64,000 bases of DNA from Nitrospira sp. (GTDB lineage: Bacteria > Nitrospirota > Nitrospiria > Nitrospirales > Nitrospiraceae), in the NCBI GenBank assembly GCA_005116745.1, contig SWDS01000002.1:40552-104551 (forward strand), in the 5' to 3' direction. Both the position numbers and the translations under genes were made by a program. Each line of letters starts with the position of its first letter. The first letter of the stretch is position 1. This document shows positions 42,787-52,758 of this stretch, piece after piece. The notes under the pieces were generated by a model, which worked only from the letters and a program-made list of their open reading frames with translations, was not told the origin of the DNA and did no database searches.

Positions 42787-45219
42787 TTAAAAGAACCACT
42801 GGCCGCGGAAAAAGAAGGACCGCGGCATCCCGGCATGAGACACACCGAGTCCGATACTGCCTTCGCCTTGGTTGATGAAATACTTTTGATCCAACGCATT
42901 CACAATATCGAAACCTACCACGAACTTCTGCCCGTGCCAGGGCAATGGAATGACATGGCTGATCGAAAAGTTATAGATCGTGTAGGTCGGGCTATGAGAG
43001 GAGTTGGTCTTGGCACCTACTTCTGCCGTCCGCAACCCTGATCCAAACAGAAACTGGCCTGTGAAGGTCGTGCGATCGAGCAACCGGTAACTCAGGATCC
43101 CCGAGGCACTCAGCGTCTGCTGATGGTCGCAATGGACGCCGCTGCGCGAATTGATATCGCCGATTTCCTCGCCATGCAACAGATTATGACCGGACTGCAA
43201 GCCATAGCCCTTACACTGTCCCCACGCGATGTTGCCGCGACCCGTTAGATTCTCCATGAACCAGACCTTCAGCGCGGCATCAGCGCCTCTGGTCCATCCC
43301 CGTTCAAAGGCGATATAGTTCAGCAGGGGCGTCGTGCCTAACTGGTGTGAGTCCGACAGATAATTGGCGAGCTTGTAATACCCCGTGAGCTGGAGGGTCG
43401 CCCAATCTGTGAGGGCATGGACGCTACCGATTTGGAAGTAATGGGCCCGCTCAGCCCGCGGCAGATTATTGGTGGTATCCTCCGGATGCGCTTTCGTTCC
43501 CTCTGTATTCAAGCCGGCCAAGGCAAGCCTCTCAAGATTCGGCGGGGTAAACATGCGCCCATAGAACGCGTGAAAGGCGTTGGCCGAGTTGTATCGGTAC
43601 GTGACACCGACCCTGGGACTAATTTGTCCTTCATCCCGTTGATACTGCACCGTGTCTGCACGCACACCAATGTTGACTGTCCAATGTTCATTCGGCGTCC
43701 ACTGATCCTGAATCCAGAACTCTTGCCGCCATCCGATGAGCCGGTTGTCGCCACCAGCATTGATGACGCCTCCGGTCGGGTTTCCCACTCCGTCATCGAG
43801 AAAGGTAAACAATCTCGTCTTGTTGATCGCCTGGGTCCGATCGATCTGGAACCCTGCCTTGATCAAGTGTTCCTTGCTGTAGACGTATGTATAATCCATG
43901 CGCATGCCACCAGAATAGCCCGTCCGGTCTTGGCTCCCGGCCGAGAAGGGCTCTTCTACTTCCGGCACATAGGCGAGAACATTCAACGGATCTGTTCGAA
44001 AGGTAGCTCTCGTGTGACGGAAATACCCGGCCAAACTAAAGAAATTCCTAGTATTGATGTCGCGCCGCCACACCAGGTGGCCATATTGGTTATTTTCCTT
44101 CTGATTTTCATCCACCCTTTCCGACGGCACCGGCGTAAATCCTCCGGGCAACAAGCCGAGAATAGTCGGGTTCACTTCCAGTCCAGGGGACGTCGGGATC
44201 TGATATTTCGCGATGGAGTTCAAGAACAACAGAGTAATATTATTGTTATTGTCGTACTGATAGTCACCGCGAAACATCGTCTGGTTCCGCTCGCTCTGCC
44301 CGTGAAAAATGGAGTGCCCAACGGTCGGCGGCTCGATGCCTCGATTTGTCGCCGTATGGCTGTTCAAGAAGTAATAGCGGAACTTCTCGCCGATCGTGCC
44401 TCCATACTCGAATGACGGGTTGATCGTTTTATTCGATCCGCCGAACATCTGGACCGACCCAAATCCCGGCTTCGTGCCGCTCTTCGTCGTAATATCGATG
44501 AGTGCAGCCGTCTTGTTTCCCACATTGGCTTCCATCCCGCCCAGCACGATATCGGCCCGCTCCCATGCCCGCGGCGAAATGACATCAGAAAACGTCGAGG
44601 AGACCGTGTCAGGAATCGGCACGCCATCGATCCTGAGTTGGAGATTCGCATGGTCCTGTCTGATATGAAGCTGCTTCAACGATCCATAGGCCGCGCCAGG
44701 GATCGTCAGTAGCACGTCGTGTAAGTCATTATTGTTGCCTCTCGGAAGAATATCGATCTCCTTCCGGCTGAGTGAATAGGTCTCGCTGGACGCCTTAGTC
44801 TGAATGGGTGGTAATGGTGAAATCACCTCCAGCGACACTTCCTTAGTCTTGGAGAGTGTCAGGGTCACTGGATTCACTGGCTCTTCGCCAAGCGTCAGCA
44901 CCATATACTCACTCCGATAGGTCTCTTGTACCGCACTGACGGAGTAGGTACCGCCCTCGGGGACAGCGATTTTGAATTCACCGGCATCGTTCGAGACTCC
45001 GGATGACACCATATCACCCGCTTGATTTTTGACTTCAATAATGGCCTGTGGCACCCGCCGAAGGTCTTGTTGTTGCACAACTCCCTTGATCGTTTGGGCT
45101 TGCTCGCTATTGGCTGCCTGAAGGGCTGAAAACATCCCTCCAAGGCCCACCACGACGATCGTCACAAACATCGCATTCAACGCACCTTTCACACATGAAT
45201 ACATCACGCTCCTCCTCAC
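42787..45219 (-). CDS. TonB-dependent outer-membrane receptor with carboxypeptidase-regulatory-like N-terminal domain
   Basis: 810 residues. Signal peptide to about residue 36, then a carboxypeptidase-regulatory-like beta domain (TIKGVVQQQDLRRVPQAIIEVKNQAG... GEFKIAVPEGGTYSVSAVQ), a plug (LPRGNNNDLHDVLLTIPGAAYGSLKQLHIRQDHANLQLRIDGVPIPDTV) and a long barrel ending in GMPRSFFFRGQWFF. The aromatic C-terminus fits outer-membrane insertion. Such receptors take up siderophores, B12, sugars or metals; the ligand is not evident. The stop abuts a palindromic repeat. A small His-rich periplasmic protein lies upstream in the same direction. Confidence 0.93.
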   Translation of the reverse strand: MRRSVMYSCVKGALNAMFVTIVVVGLGGMFSALQAANSEQAQTIKGVVQQQDLRRVPQAIIEVKNQAGDMVSSGVSNDAGEFKIAVPEGGTYSVSAVQETYRSEYMVLTLGEEPVNPVTLTLSKTKEVSLEVISPLPPIQTKASSETYSLSRKEIDILPRGNNNDLHDVLLTIPGAAYGSLKQLHIRQDHANLQLRIDGVPIPDTVSSTFSDVISPRAWERADIVLGGMEANVGNKTAALIDITTKSGTKPGFGSVQMFGGSNKTINPSFEYGGTIGEKFRYYFLNSHTATNRGIEPPTVGHSIFHGQSERNQTMFRGDYQYDNNNNITLLFLNSIAKYQIPTSPGLEVNPTILGLLPGGFTPVPSERVDENQKENNQYGHLVWRRDINTRNFFSLAGYFRHTRATFRTDPLNVLAYVPEVEEPFSAGSQDRTGYSGGMRMDYTYVYSKEHLIKAGFQIDRTQAINKTRLFTFLDDGVGNPTGGVINAGGDNRLIGWRQEFWIQDQWTPNEHWTVNIGVRADTVQYQRDEGQISPRVGVTYRYNSANAFHAFYGRMFTPPNLERLALAGLNTEGTKAHPEDTTNNLPRAERAHYFQIGSVHALTDWATLQLTGYYKLANYLSDSHQLGTTPLLNYIAFERGWTRGADAALKVWFMENLTGRGNIAWGQCKGYGLQSGHNLLHGEEIGDINSRSGVHCDHQQTLSASGILSYRLLDRTTFTGQFLFGSGLRTAEVGAKTNSSHSPTYTIYNFSISHVIPLPWHGQKFVVGFDIVNALDQKYFINQGEGSIGLGVSHAGMPRSFFFRGQWFF

Positions 45220-45315
45220 TCACACATCCACACATAATCAATGAGAACGGATGGACGAGGCATACCTAGATCACACGCCTGTCGACCATCCTGAATGCTT
45301 GGCTTGGTGGCTCAG

Positions 45316-45645
45316 CTATACTTGAGGAGGAGCGCGGGAGGGGCCGATAAGAGAGAGCGCAGTCGATAGCAAAACAGATTCAGACGGAAGTTCTTGCTGT
45401 CGGACAATATCGCACACGGCAAACCGTGGCACATCAAGATCGACTGATCCGGCAATGTGGTGCTGAACCCACTGACAAATATCGGTGTCCGAATGTTCAT
45501 GACCATCCGAATCTGCTGCGGCCAACTCGTGGTGGACATCCTGAGCGACGGCGAACGGAGCCAGCCCCAGGATAATGCAAATCATCCCCAAGGCCACTCC
45601 AGAGTGGAGTAACGAGGAGAGGTCTCTCAGTCGTCTCAAAAACAT
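45316..45645 (-). CDS. Small secreted His-rich protein
   Basis: 109 residues with a signal peptide (hydrophobic GVALGMICIILGLAPFAVAQ). Mature part has HHELAAADSDGHEHSDTDICQWVQHHIAG, like small periplasmic metal-linked DUF2946-type proteins (His/Cys-rich). It lies 96 bp upstream of the TonB receptor on the same strand, so they may be co-transcribed and share a metal-linked role. Family assignment is tentative. Confidence 0.6.
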   Translation of the reverse strand: MFLRRLRDLSSLLHSGVALGMICIILGLAPFAVAQDVHHELAAADSDGHEHSDTDICQWVQHHIAGSVDLDVPRFAVCDIVRQQELPSESVLLSTALSLIGPSRAPPQV

Positions 45646-45818
45646 GGCCGTAGAATAGGCATCCAGTTGTCAGAATTGCAAGAACCGTTGAAATCAGTCG
45701 CCAGATAGCTCAATCCAGCCCAATCAGCAACTGGTATGGACTTTTCATGCGTAATTCGTTAGATTAGTTCCCCTTCAAAACCAAGGCGATTAAGACCGTT
45801 CTAAGGACATGACCATTC

Positions 45819-46880
45819 ATGAATAGGCCGATCGATAATCAACACGTCATTGAAATCAAGGCGCTCCCCTCTCCTCGCGCCATCAAGACCAAGCTGCCCA
45901 TTACTGATCAAGCGGCGGCGCTCGTCGTGGAAACGAGAGAAGCCATTCGCCGCATTCTTCATGGAGAAGACCGCGACCGGCTCCTGGTCATCGTCGGCCC
46001 GTGCTCCATCCATGACCCCGAGGCTGCCTATGAGTATGCCGGCAAGCTGAAGCCCATCGCCGATGCCTTGCGTGACCGCCTCCTCATTGTCATGCGAACC
46101 TACTTCGAAAAGCCGAGAACCACCGTGGGGTGGAAAGGGCTCATCAATGACCCCCGTCTCGACGGCACCTGCGACATCGCAGCAGGGATGGAATTGGCGA
46201 GAGCAATTCTCCTCAAGATCAATCAATTGGGCCTTCCCTGCGGAACGGAATTGCTGGATCCAATCAGTCCTCAATACGTCGCTGACCTCATCAGTTGGGC
46301 AGCTATCGGTGCGCGGACCACGGAAAGCCAAACCCATCGCGAAATGGCCAGCGGGGTCTCCATGCCGGTTGGATTCAAGAATGGGACGGAAGGCAGTTTG
46401 CAGGTCGCCATCAATGCCATGACGTCCGCCCGCGCGCCACACCATTTCGTCGGCATCAATGCCGATGGCCAGACTGCCATCATCAAGACTATGGGCAATC
46501 CTGATCGCCATCTCGTGCTCCGTGGCGGAGGCGGACGAACGAACTATGAAGCACAGGATGTTGCCAAAGCTGAGGTTGCGGTTGCCGGAGAGGGGATCGC
46601 CCGCTCGATCATGATCGATTGTTCGCATGACAATTCCAGGAAGGATCACACCCGCCAGGGCGTGGTCGCTCACGAGGTCCTGCGGCAGTTCCGCGAAGGC
46701 CGCCAAACCATCATGGGACTGATGCTCGAAAGCAACCTGAATCCCGGCAAACAAGCCTGGAAGGAAGGTGTGGCCCTTCAGCATGGTGTCTCCATTACCG
46801 ATGCCTGCCTTGGCTGGAGAGAAACCGAACATTTATTGCATGACCTCGCCGCCGCCATCACTCCAAAACCCGTCTCCTGA
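45819..46880 (+). CDS. aroG: 3-deoxy-7-phosphoheptulonate synthase (DAHP synthase, AroG type)
   Basis: First step of the shikimate pathway: condenses PEP and erythrose-4-phosphate. Class I signatures: VIVGPCSIHDP, MRTYFEKPRTTVGWKG, GTELLDPISPQY, HREMASGVSMPVGFKNGTEG, and IDCSHDNSRKDH with a metal-binding Cys/His. 353 residues is the normal length of the AroF/G/H group. A divergent promoter region lies between it and the His-rich gene. Converges with the FmdB-like gene. Confidence 0.95.
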   Translation: MNRPIDNQHVIEIKALPSPRAIKTKLPITDQAAALVVETREAIRRILHGEDRDRLLVIVGPCSIHDPEAAYEYAGKLKPIADALRDRLLIVMRTYFEKPRTTVGWKGLINDPRLDGTCDIAAGMELARAILLKINQLGLPCGTELLDPISPQYVADLISWAAIGARTTESQTHREMASGVSMPVGFKNGTEGSLQVAINAMTSARAPHHFVGINADGQTAIIKTMGNPDRHLVLRGGGGRTNYEAQDVAKAEVAVAGEGIARSIMIDCSHDNSRKDHTRQGVVAHEVLRQFREGRQTIMGLMLESNLNPGKQAWKEGVALQHGVSITDACLGWRETEHLLHDLAAAITPKPVS

Positions 46881-46916
46881 TCTCTACCTTTTCCCACCGC
46901 CAAGAGCCTTTGTGTT

Positions 46917-47240
46917 TTAGCCACGATGCTTACTGGACTCCGTGCCTCCCGTGCCGTCGGGATGCCGATGGCCGCAGCCGAGATCACCGAGTCCGCCACC
47001 AAACATGTTCTTTAACGTGGCGGGCGGGGCCAGTGAATCCGCAGACAGATCCGATAGGCCCGCCATATGCGCAGCCAGGCCAACTCCCGCTGAAAAAGAC
47101 GACAGAATTCGCCTCAGTTCCGTTCCACAGCGAGGGCACGCCTCAACCGGATAGGCGTTCATTGATTGCCTAAATGCGAACCGTTTTGGACAGTACAGCG
47201 ACTCCACGCAATACTCGGCCACATACTCATAGATGGGCAT
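46917..47240 (-). CDS. FmdB-family zinc-ribbon protein
   Basis: 107 residues from the ATG MPIYEY, the typical FmdB start (an upstream ATG at 47249 adds three residues). Cysteines in pairs: YCVESLYC and CPRCG, a zinc ribbon. The C-terminal part is Gly/Ser-rich and low-complexity. FmdB proteins are linked to regulation or cofactor insertion; this one's job is unknown. It converges on aroG and diverges from tatD. Confidence 0.8.
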   Translation of the reverse strand: MPIYEYVAEYCVESLYCPKRFAFRQSMNAYPVEACPRCGTELRRILSSFSAGVGLAAHMAGLSDLSADSLAPPATLKNMFGGGLGDLGCGHRHPDGTGGTESSKHRG

Positions 47241-47367
47241 GACTTGCATCTCTTCTCATTCTGGACACCGAACTGAGATCGACCAGTCCCTCTTCACGAC
47301 ATTCTACGAACTAAGCTTGTATTGAATCGGGATTCGCATAACGATTCGCTCGTGCTACTATACGGCG

Positions 47368-48138
47368 ATGTTGATCGATACCCACACACATCTTGATGAT
47401 GCGCGCTACAACGACGATCGGGAGGCGGTCATCGCTCGTGCGCGGGAAGCCGGAGTCGAAGCGTTCGTCTCCATCGGCTGTGATCTAACGACCAGTCAAG
47501 CGGCCGTCGCGCTCGCCGATCACTATCGCTTTGTGTACGCCTCCGTCGGGGTCCATCCACACGAAGTCAAGCATATCCAGGACGATTGGTATGATGAGTT
47601 CCGCCGTCTAGCGAAGAGCGAGAAGGTCGTGGCCTATGGGGAAATCGGGCTCGATTATCACTACAATCACTCCTCCCCAAATGAGCAGCGTGACCGATTC
47701 CGCGAGCAGATTCAGGTTGCACGCGAACTCAAGCTACCCGTGATCATTCACACGAGGGAAGCACAGGAGGATACGGTTGCAATTTTAAGGGAAGAGAAAG
47801 CGTCAGAAGTCGGTGGGATCTTTCACTGCTTTTCTGGGGATGCCTGGCTGGCGAAGGAAGCCCTTGATTTGGGATTTCATCTCTCGTTTTCAGGAATCCT
47901 GACGTTTCAGAGTGCGACCGCGCTACGCGAGATTGCCAAGAAGACCCCGCTGGATCGCCTGCTCATCGAAACCGATTGCCCATACCTGACGCCTGTTCCC
48001 TATCGCGGTAAACGCAATGAACCGGCGTATGTGGCACAGGTAGCGAAGCAACTCGCAGCCATTCATCCCGAGCTCTCCTTGGAAGAGATTCAGGGACGAA
48101 CGACCGAGAATGCAAAGCAGCTGTTCAAAATCGCTTGA
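47368..48138 (+). CDS. tatD: TatD-family DNase / metal hydrolase
   Basis: 256 residues with the TatD series: DTHTHLDD, ASVGVHPHE, YGEIGLDYHY, IHTREAQEDT, GIFHCFSGD, ETDCPYLTPVPYRGKRNEP. These carry the His/Glu/Asp metal ligands. TatD proteins act as 3'-5' exonucleases or D-aminoacyl-type hydrolases. The 3' end overlaps the NYN gene by 14 bp on the opposite strand. Confidence 0.94.
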   Translation: MLIDTHTHLDDARYNDDREAVIARAREAGVEAFVSIGCDLTTSQAAVALADHYRFVYASVGVHPHEVKHIQDDWYDEFRRLAKSEKVVAYGEIGLDYHYNHSSPNEQRDRFREQIQVARELKLPVIIHTREAQEDTVAILREEKASEVGGIFHCFSGDAWLAKEALDLGFHLSFSGILTFQSATALREIAKKTPLDRLLIETDCPYLTPVPYRGKRNEPAYVAQVAKQLAAIHPELSLEEIQGRTTENAKQLFKIA

Positions 48139-48646
48139 GCTGTCGAGCGCGTTGTCGTTGAGATTTCGGCAGTTTGCGAGGGTTCCCCTTCTTCTCCGGT
48201 CCCCGGGTCGAGCGAACATCGCCCCCTGTATCGAGTTCTTTATAGGGTATGGTGCCGCCTGCGCTTGATGACACCCGCAGCTTGTCCGAAAATTCTCGCG
48301 ATCCCATGACCATGGCCCCATGAGCTCTGGCCGTATTCACGATTTCGTGGTCGGAGCTGACGACCGCACAGTCCGCCCCGTATTCCCGTGCCAATCGTTG
48401 GATGACCTGATCTGCCCGTTCACCCCGCTTTGAATAGATTACCTGGACTCCTGCTCGATGCTCTCGCCGTTCGGATGGCTGGCCCTGTTGCCAGCCGTCA
48501 AATACGACGGTGATGGCATGGTTCTTCCGATGCCGATAGGCGGCCAACTCATGCAGCAACACCTCGCGGGCCGATTCAAGGCGTCCGGGAAGGGCTCCGG
48601 CTCCAGCCAGCACGTTATACCCATCGACGATCAGATGCGGCGGCAT
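48125..48646 (-). CDS. NYN-domain (YacP-like) ribonuclease
   Basis: 173 residues. Asp motifs of the PIN-like NYN fold: HLIVDGYNVLAG, TVVFDGWQ, and YGADCAVVSSDHEIVNTARAHGA. YacP/Rae1-type proteins are endonucleases acting on ribosome-bound RNA. The C-terminal ~40 residues are basic (KGNPRKLPKSQRQRARQLKRF). Overlaps the tatD 3' end. Confidence 0.85.
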   Translation of the reverse strand: MPPHLIVDGYNVLAGAGALPGRLESAREVLLHELAAYRHRKNHAITVVFDGWQQGQPSERREHRAGVQVIYSKRGERADQVIQRLAREYGADCAVVSSDHEIVNTARAHGAMVMGSREFSDKLRVSSSAGGTIPYKELDTGGDVRSTRGPEKKGNPRKLPKSQRQRARQLKRF

Positions 48647-48773
48647 ATCTCACGCTATCGCGGTCGTGAGCCCACAGTCAATCCGAATTCTACCTCGCTA
48701 ACGAGCGTAAATCTTGACAAGGCGGTGGACATCTGAGAATAGTTTCACATTGCCTTCTACCGATAAAAGACCC

Positions 48774-50057
48774 ATGCGTATGCGAAAGCCTCGACTGCTT
48801 TCCGTTAAGCCCCTCACCCTTCTCTCATCCACTGCCATCTTCTTCCTCTCCGCATACGGGATCCTGATCCCATCGGCCTGGGCGTGGTCCTCTGATGATC
48901 ACCGTCCTTTACCGGTGCGGTCATCGGAACAGCGCCACATCAGAGGAACGACCGCTTCCCTGGCTCCCATTACCGTTCGCAATTTCCGTGTGATGACGAG
49001 CCAGGAGAAAACCAGACTCGTGTTGGATCTCGATCGTCACACGACGGTCATCGAGCAACGAGCGGCCAATCCAAGTCGCGTGGTCCTCGCCCTTCCCAAC
49101 ACAAGGCTCAGCCAACCAGCGCAAACGAAAGCGACGAACGGGACCATCCCGTCACCCTTCATGATCACTCAACTGCCCTCGCATGCTGTCGCGGTGTCTC
49201 TTCCAATCACAGCGTTTCGGACCTATAAGCACTTCCCACTGTCCCATCCGCCTCGCTTGGTCATTGACGTGACTCCACCCACCGCACCAGTCACTCCTTC
49301 CGCGCTTGACCGGGGCGAGGCCTCTCAGCGGTCAGCCGCTCCTGCGTCCAGACCCGTCACGCCGCGCGTCAAGGGATACACAACCATCGTCATCGATCCA
49401 GGCCATGGGGGGAAAGATCCGGGCGCACGGGGGCTCCAACGGACCGAGGAGAAGGATATTACCCTCAAGGTAGGGCTCCAGCTTCGTGAACTGCTAAGTA
49501 AGCAGCCCGGGGTGCGTGTGTTGATGACCCGAGACCGTGATGTGTTTATTGAGTTGGAAGATCGGGCCAGGTTTGCGAACAGCAGCGAAGCCGATCTCTT
49601 CGTCTCCATCCATGTCAACTCGCATCCGTCACGCCAGGTCAAAGGAATTGAAATCTATCACTTCGGAGAGGCCAAGGATCAGCGAGCACTTGAGGTCGCA
49701 GCACGGGAGAACGGCACCCCGATCATCAACACCGGGGTCGGATGGGAATACCTCGTGGCAGATCTTTTAACGGCAAAGAAAATCGAGGAGTCTCTGGAGC
49801 TTGCGTGGAACGCGAAAGAAGCCATGGTCTCCCAGATGAATGGGCCATATGTGGTCAACGACCATGGCGTCAAGACCGCGCCCTTTTATGTCTTGAGGTT
49901 TACGAGCATGCCCAGCATCCTGGCCGAGATCGCCTATATTTCAAACCCCGACGAGGAAGATCTCCTCAGAAAACCGGCGTTCGTCCGCGATGTCGCTCAA
50001 TCCCTCTACCATGGTATCGTTTCGTTCCTGGCCAATAATCGACCGGACATCCGCTGA
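48774..50057 (+). CDS. amiC: N-acetylmuramoyl-L-alanine amidase, AmiC type with AMIN domain
   Basis: 427 residues from the ATG at 48774 (an ATG at 48780 also works). Signal peptide (AIFFLSAYGILIPSAWA). AMIN domain at ~60-160 (ITVRNFRVMTSQEKTRLVLDLDRH) and Amidase_3 catalytic domain with IVIDPGHGGKDPGARG (zinc His), then LFVSIHVNSHP (zinc His) and a C-terminal LAEIAYISNPDEE (zinc/active Glu). It splits septal peptidoglycan in the periplasm during division. Confidence 0.93.
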   Translation: MRMRKPRLLSVKPLTLLSSTAIFFLSAYGILIPSAWAWSSDDHRPLPVRSSEQRHIRGTTASLAPITVRNFRVMTSQEKTRLVLDLDRHTTVIEQRAANPSRVVLALPNTRLSQPAQTKATNGTIPSPFMITQLPSHAVAVSLPITAFRTYKHFPLSHPPRLVIDVTPPTAPVTPSALDRGEASQRSAAPASRPVTPRVKGYTTIVIDPGHGGKDPGARGLQRTEEKDITLKVGLQLRELLSKQPGVRVLMTRDRDVFIELEDRARFANSSEADLFVSIHVNSHPSRQVKGIEIYHFGEAKDQRALEVAARENGTPIINTGVGWEYLVADLLTAKKIEESLELAWNAKEAMVSQMNGPYVVNDHGVKTAPFYVLRFTSMPSILAEIAYISNPDEEDLLRKPAFVRDVAQSLYHGIVSFLANNRPDIR

Positions 50058-50087
50058 TCGTCTCGCTCATCGCCATCCACGTGTTGC

Positions 50088-50825
50088 ATGCCTATCATCA
50101 AACTGACTCTCGAATATGACGGCACGGCCTACGCAGGCTGGCAACGTCAGCCCAACCAGCCAACAGTTCAAGCAGCCGTCGAAGCGGCCATTGCAGGCGT
50201 CACTCAAATCAACACGCCAGTCATCGGGGCCGGACGCACCGATGCAGGAGTGCACGCGATGGGACAGGTGGCAAGTTTCCATATCAACCGTGACATGACG
50301 CCCCGAGAATGGACCAGAGCGCTGAACGCTCACCTCCCAAAAAGCATCGTGGTGCGATCAGTCGCGCTCATGCCGGACACCTTCCACGCGAGACATTCGG
50401 CCAAGGGCAAACTGTATGAATACCGTATTCTGAATCGCCCGGAACGTCCGGCAGTTGAGCGTGACTATTGCTGGCATATCCATCAGCCTCTTGACGATGC
50501 GGCCATGAATCAGGCAGGACTGGCCCTGATCGGCTCGCACGATTTCTCTTCGTTCCAGACCCAGCCCACCGACAACGACAATCCCATCTGTCATCTGCAA
50601 CAATGCACGGTGTTCCGGGACGGCGATCGGCTGCGAATCGAAGCCTATGCCGACCGTTTCCTGAAACAGATGATCCGTTCGATCGTCGGCACCCTTGCAG
50701 AGGTCGGCTTGCACAAACGCCCGCCGGACAGGCTCACGCACATTCTCGATGCACGAGATCGTTCAGCAGCCGGCAAAACAGCTCCCCCTCAGGGGCTATT
50801 TTTGGTACGGGTGGATTACGAGTGA
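50088..50825 (+). CDS. truA: tRNA pseudouridine synthase A
   Basis: Modifies U38-U40 in tRNA anticodon stems. GRTDAGVHAMGQV has the catalytic Asp, and MIRSIVGTLAEVG is the C-terminal signature. 245 residues is typical. Lies 30 bp after amiC, probably co-transcribed. Converges with the PEP-mutase gene. Confidence 0.95.
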   Translation: MPIIKLTLEYDGTAYAGWQRQPNQPTVQAAVEAAIAGVTQINTPVIGAGRTDAGVHAMGQVASFHINRDMTPREWTRALNAHLPKSIVVRSVALMPDTFHARHSAKGKLYEYRILNRPERPAVERDYCWHIHQPLDDAAMNQAGLALIGSHDFSSFQTQPTDNDNPICHLQQCTVFRDGDRLRIEAYADRFLKQMIRSIVGTLAEVGLHKRPPDRLTHILDARDRSAAGKTAPPQGLFLVRVDYE

Positions 50826-50837
50826 GAGCGCGAATGG

Positions 50838-52472
50838 TCAAAAATTGCCTGCCTGAACCACATCATCAAGGCTGTTGATATCAAGCCAGTGGCCGACCGT
50901 ATAGAGCACACGAACAGAGAGTTGTCGCTTCAACAGTTCTTGCAATAGAACGGGAATGCCGGCTTTGCGATTCGCTGGATCAGCTACCATCTCAGCGAGG
51001 ATCGCCTGAAGGTGGACAGTTCCGGCGGGAGACACTTTGAGGAACCCCATCCAGACTCCATGGATGCTTTCTTGAGGTGCCAGATTCCCTAATTGTTTCA
51101 GATAAATCTTGGCATTGAAGGCTTTCCTTGAATTCGGCAGCGTGCATTCGGCAAAGCCGCCTAGACGGGCATAGCTGCTCTGGTTCTGCCAATCGCTGTC
51201 CACAAAGACGACAAAGTCCTCTTTTTCCTGACACAGGGCTTGAGGAATGTACGTATTGAACAGCACGTCGCCATATGAAATGATCAGATCCTTGGCCACC
51301 CCTTTCCGGGCACGCATCGCTTTGTCCAGAGAATCCAGCTCACCGGTATCGGCAAAGTCATCGTTATCCAAATAGGTCAGGTTGGGCAGCGTCACCGCCT
51401 CTTTTTTATAGCCACGAACGACCGTGATGTCCTTGATCCCCACGGCGTTATAGGCATCCACGATGCGGGCAAGGATCGGCGTCCCCTGAATTTTCACCAT
51501 GGTCTTGGGTTGGTGCTCGGTCAGCTCACGAAGCTCCGCCCCACGGGAAGCCGCCAACACGATGGCGCTGGTATTTTCTGCGCCTCTGGGAAGATAGCGG
51601 TCTTCGGCATCTTGTAACTCTGCGGCATTTTGCAGCCTGAAGATTTCTGAAACCGGCGCAACTTTGTCTTCAATGGAAAGCAGATGTTGCTGTTCCTTCA
51701 AGGTCCGCGCGGTTTTCTGCATGGCGGCCACGGCGGTTCGGAGCATATGATTGGCCCAAATCACCATTGAGAACCCATGCTGCCGAAACACATCGGTGGG
51801 CGTGGCGTAATATTTGGTCGGCACAATCACGACCGGACATCGATTGCTCCATTCCTGCTTGAACGCAAGGATCTCATCCGGCACCGACAAGGCACTATGA
51901 ATGAGGATGCCGTCTGCGCCTGCCTGACGATAGGCCTCGGCTCGGCGAAGGGCTTCCGCCAACCCCCAACCACAGATGAAGGCTTCTACTCTCGCGATAA
52001 TGCAAAAGTCCGAATCAGTCTGAGCGTCTTTGCCTGCCTTGATCTTGCCGCAGAACTCTTGCATGTCCGCCATCGGCTGAGCATCGCCCTTAATGAAACT
52101 GTTTGTCTTGGGAAAGAGCTTGTCTTCGATACAAACCGCGGCGATACGTCGCTGCTCCAGCTTGCGCACGAGCCGCTGCATATTGTTGAAGTTGCCATAT
52201 CCCGTATCGCCATCGAGGAGAATGGGAATCGTAACCGCGTCGGACATGAATTCCAGATTATCCAGGACTTGAGTCCAGCTGGCCTCGTTGTTGTCACGAA
52301 CTCCAAATTGGGCTGAGATGGAAAGGCCGCTGGCCCAAATGCCTTTGAAGCCAGCTTCTTGAACGATCTTTGCACTCAGGCCGTTATGAGCTTCGCAGAT
52401 GAATTCCAGCTGCTCCGATAAGAGGAGCTTCCTAAATTGGCTCGATGGTGTCATGCCTGGGGTTGAGCTCAT
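50838..52472 (-). CDS. Phosphoenolpyruvate mutase fused to a nucleotidyltransferase
   Basis: 544 residues. The N-terminal ~290 residues are a PEP mutase/isocitrate-lyase-type barrel: [33 protein letters not shown] and the decisive [11 protein letters not shown] loop. The C-terminal ~240 residues are a nucleotidyltransferase with [40 protein letters not shown]. PepM isomerises PEP to phosphonopyruvate, the entry to C-P bond compounds; the fused domain may activate a phosphonate as a CMP or nucleotide derivative. No phosphonopyruvate decarboxylase or transaminase is nearby. Confidence 0.9.
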   Translation of the reverse strand: MSSTPGMTPSSQFRKLLLSEQLEFICEAHNGLSAKIVQEAGFKGIWASGLSISAQFGVRDNNEASWTQVLDNLEFMSDAVTIPILLDGDTGYGNFNNMQRLVRKLEQRRIAAVCIEDKLFPKTNSFIKGDAQPMADMQEFCGKIKAGKDAQTDSDFCIIARVEAFICGWGLAEALRRAEAYRQAGADGILIHSALSVPDEILAFKQEWSNRCPVVIVPTKYYATPTDVFRQHGFSMVIWANHMLRTAVAAMQKTARTLKEQQHLLSIEDKVAPVSEIFRLQNAAELQDAEDRYLPRGAENTSAIVLAASRGAELRELTEHQPKTMVKIQGTPILARIVDAYNAVGIKDITVVRGYKKEAVTLPNLTYLDNDDFADTGELDSLDKAMRARKGVAKDLIISYGDVLFNTYIPQALCQEKEDFVVFVDSDWQNQSSYARLGGFAECTLPNSRKAFNAKIYLKQLGNLAPQESIHGVWMGFLKVSPAGTVHLQAILAEMVADPANRKAGIPVLLQELLKRQLSVRVLYTVGHWLDINSLDDVVQAGNF

Positions 52473-52758
52473 AACTGTCCTTCCCTCTTCCCACCCATAT
52501 ACGTCAAAATGGATGCCGCTACGGTGTATTGATTTCCTTCAGAGAATATCCTTTTCCTTCGAATAAATCATCCTGTCTTGTTGAGCGCTAAACCGTAACT
52601 TCGTCCTCAGTGGCTATCGTCCTACACAAGCCCTCTTCGCCCATAAGTTGCTGATGCCCAACAGGCCTCAAGCCATTCCTAACAGACAATTACGTATTAT
52701 TTTGCTAAGATGGACGCTCAGACGTGTATCTCACCTCTCATCATAAAGGAGAATTGGT
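52473..52758. other. Divergent intergenic region
   Basis: 286 bp between the PEP mutase gene and psiF. Ribosome-binding site AAAGGAGAATT precedes the psiF ATG. TAAGAT near 52706 is a possible -10. No hairpin or known operator (e.g. Pho box) recognised. Confidence 0.4.

Noticed and set aside
43417..44415. 332-codon plus-strand frame opposite the TonB receptor
   Set aside because: Antisense shadow of a clear receptor gene with full domain structure.
45801..46832. 343-codon minus-strand frame opposite aroG
   Set aside because: Shadow of DAHP synthase; contains no motif.
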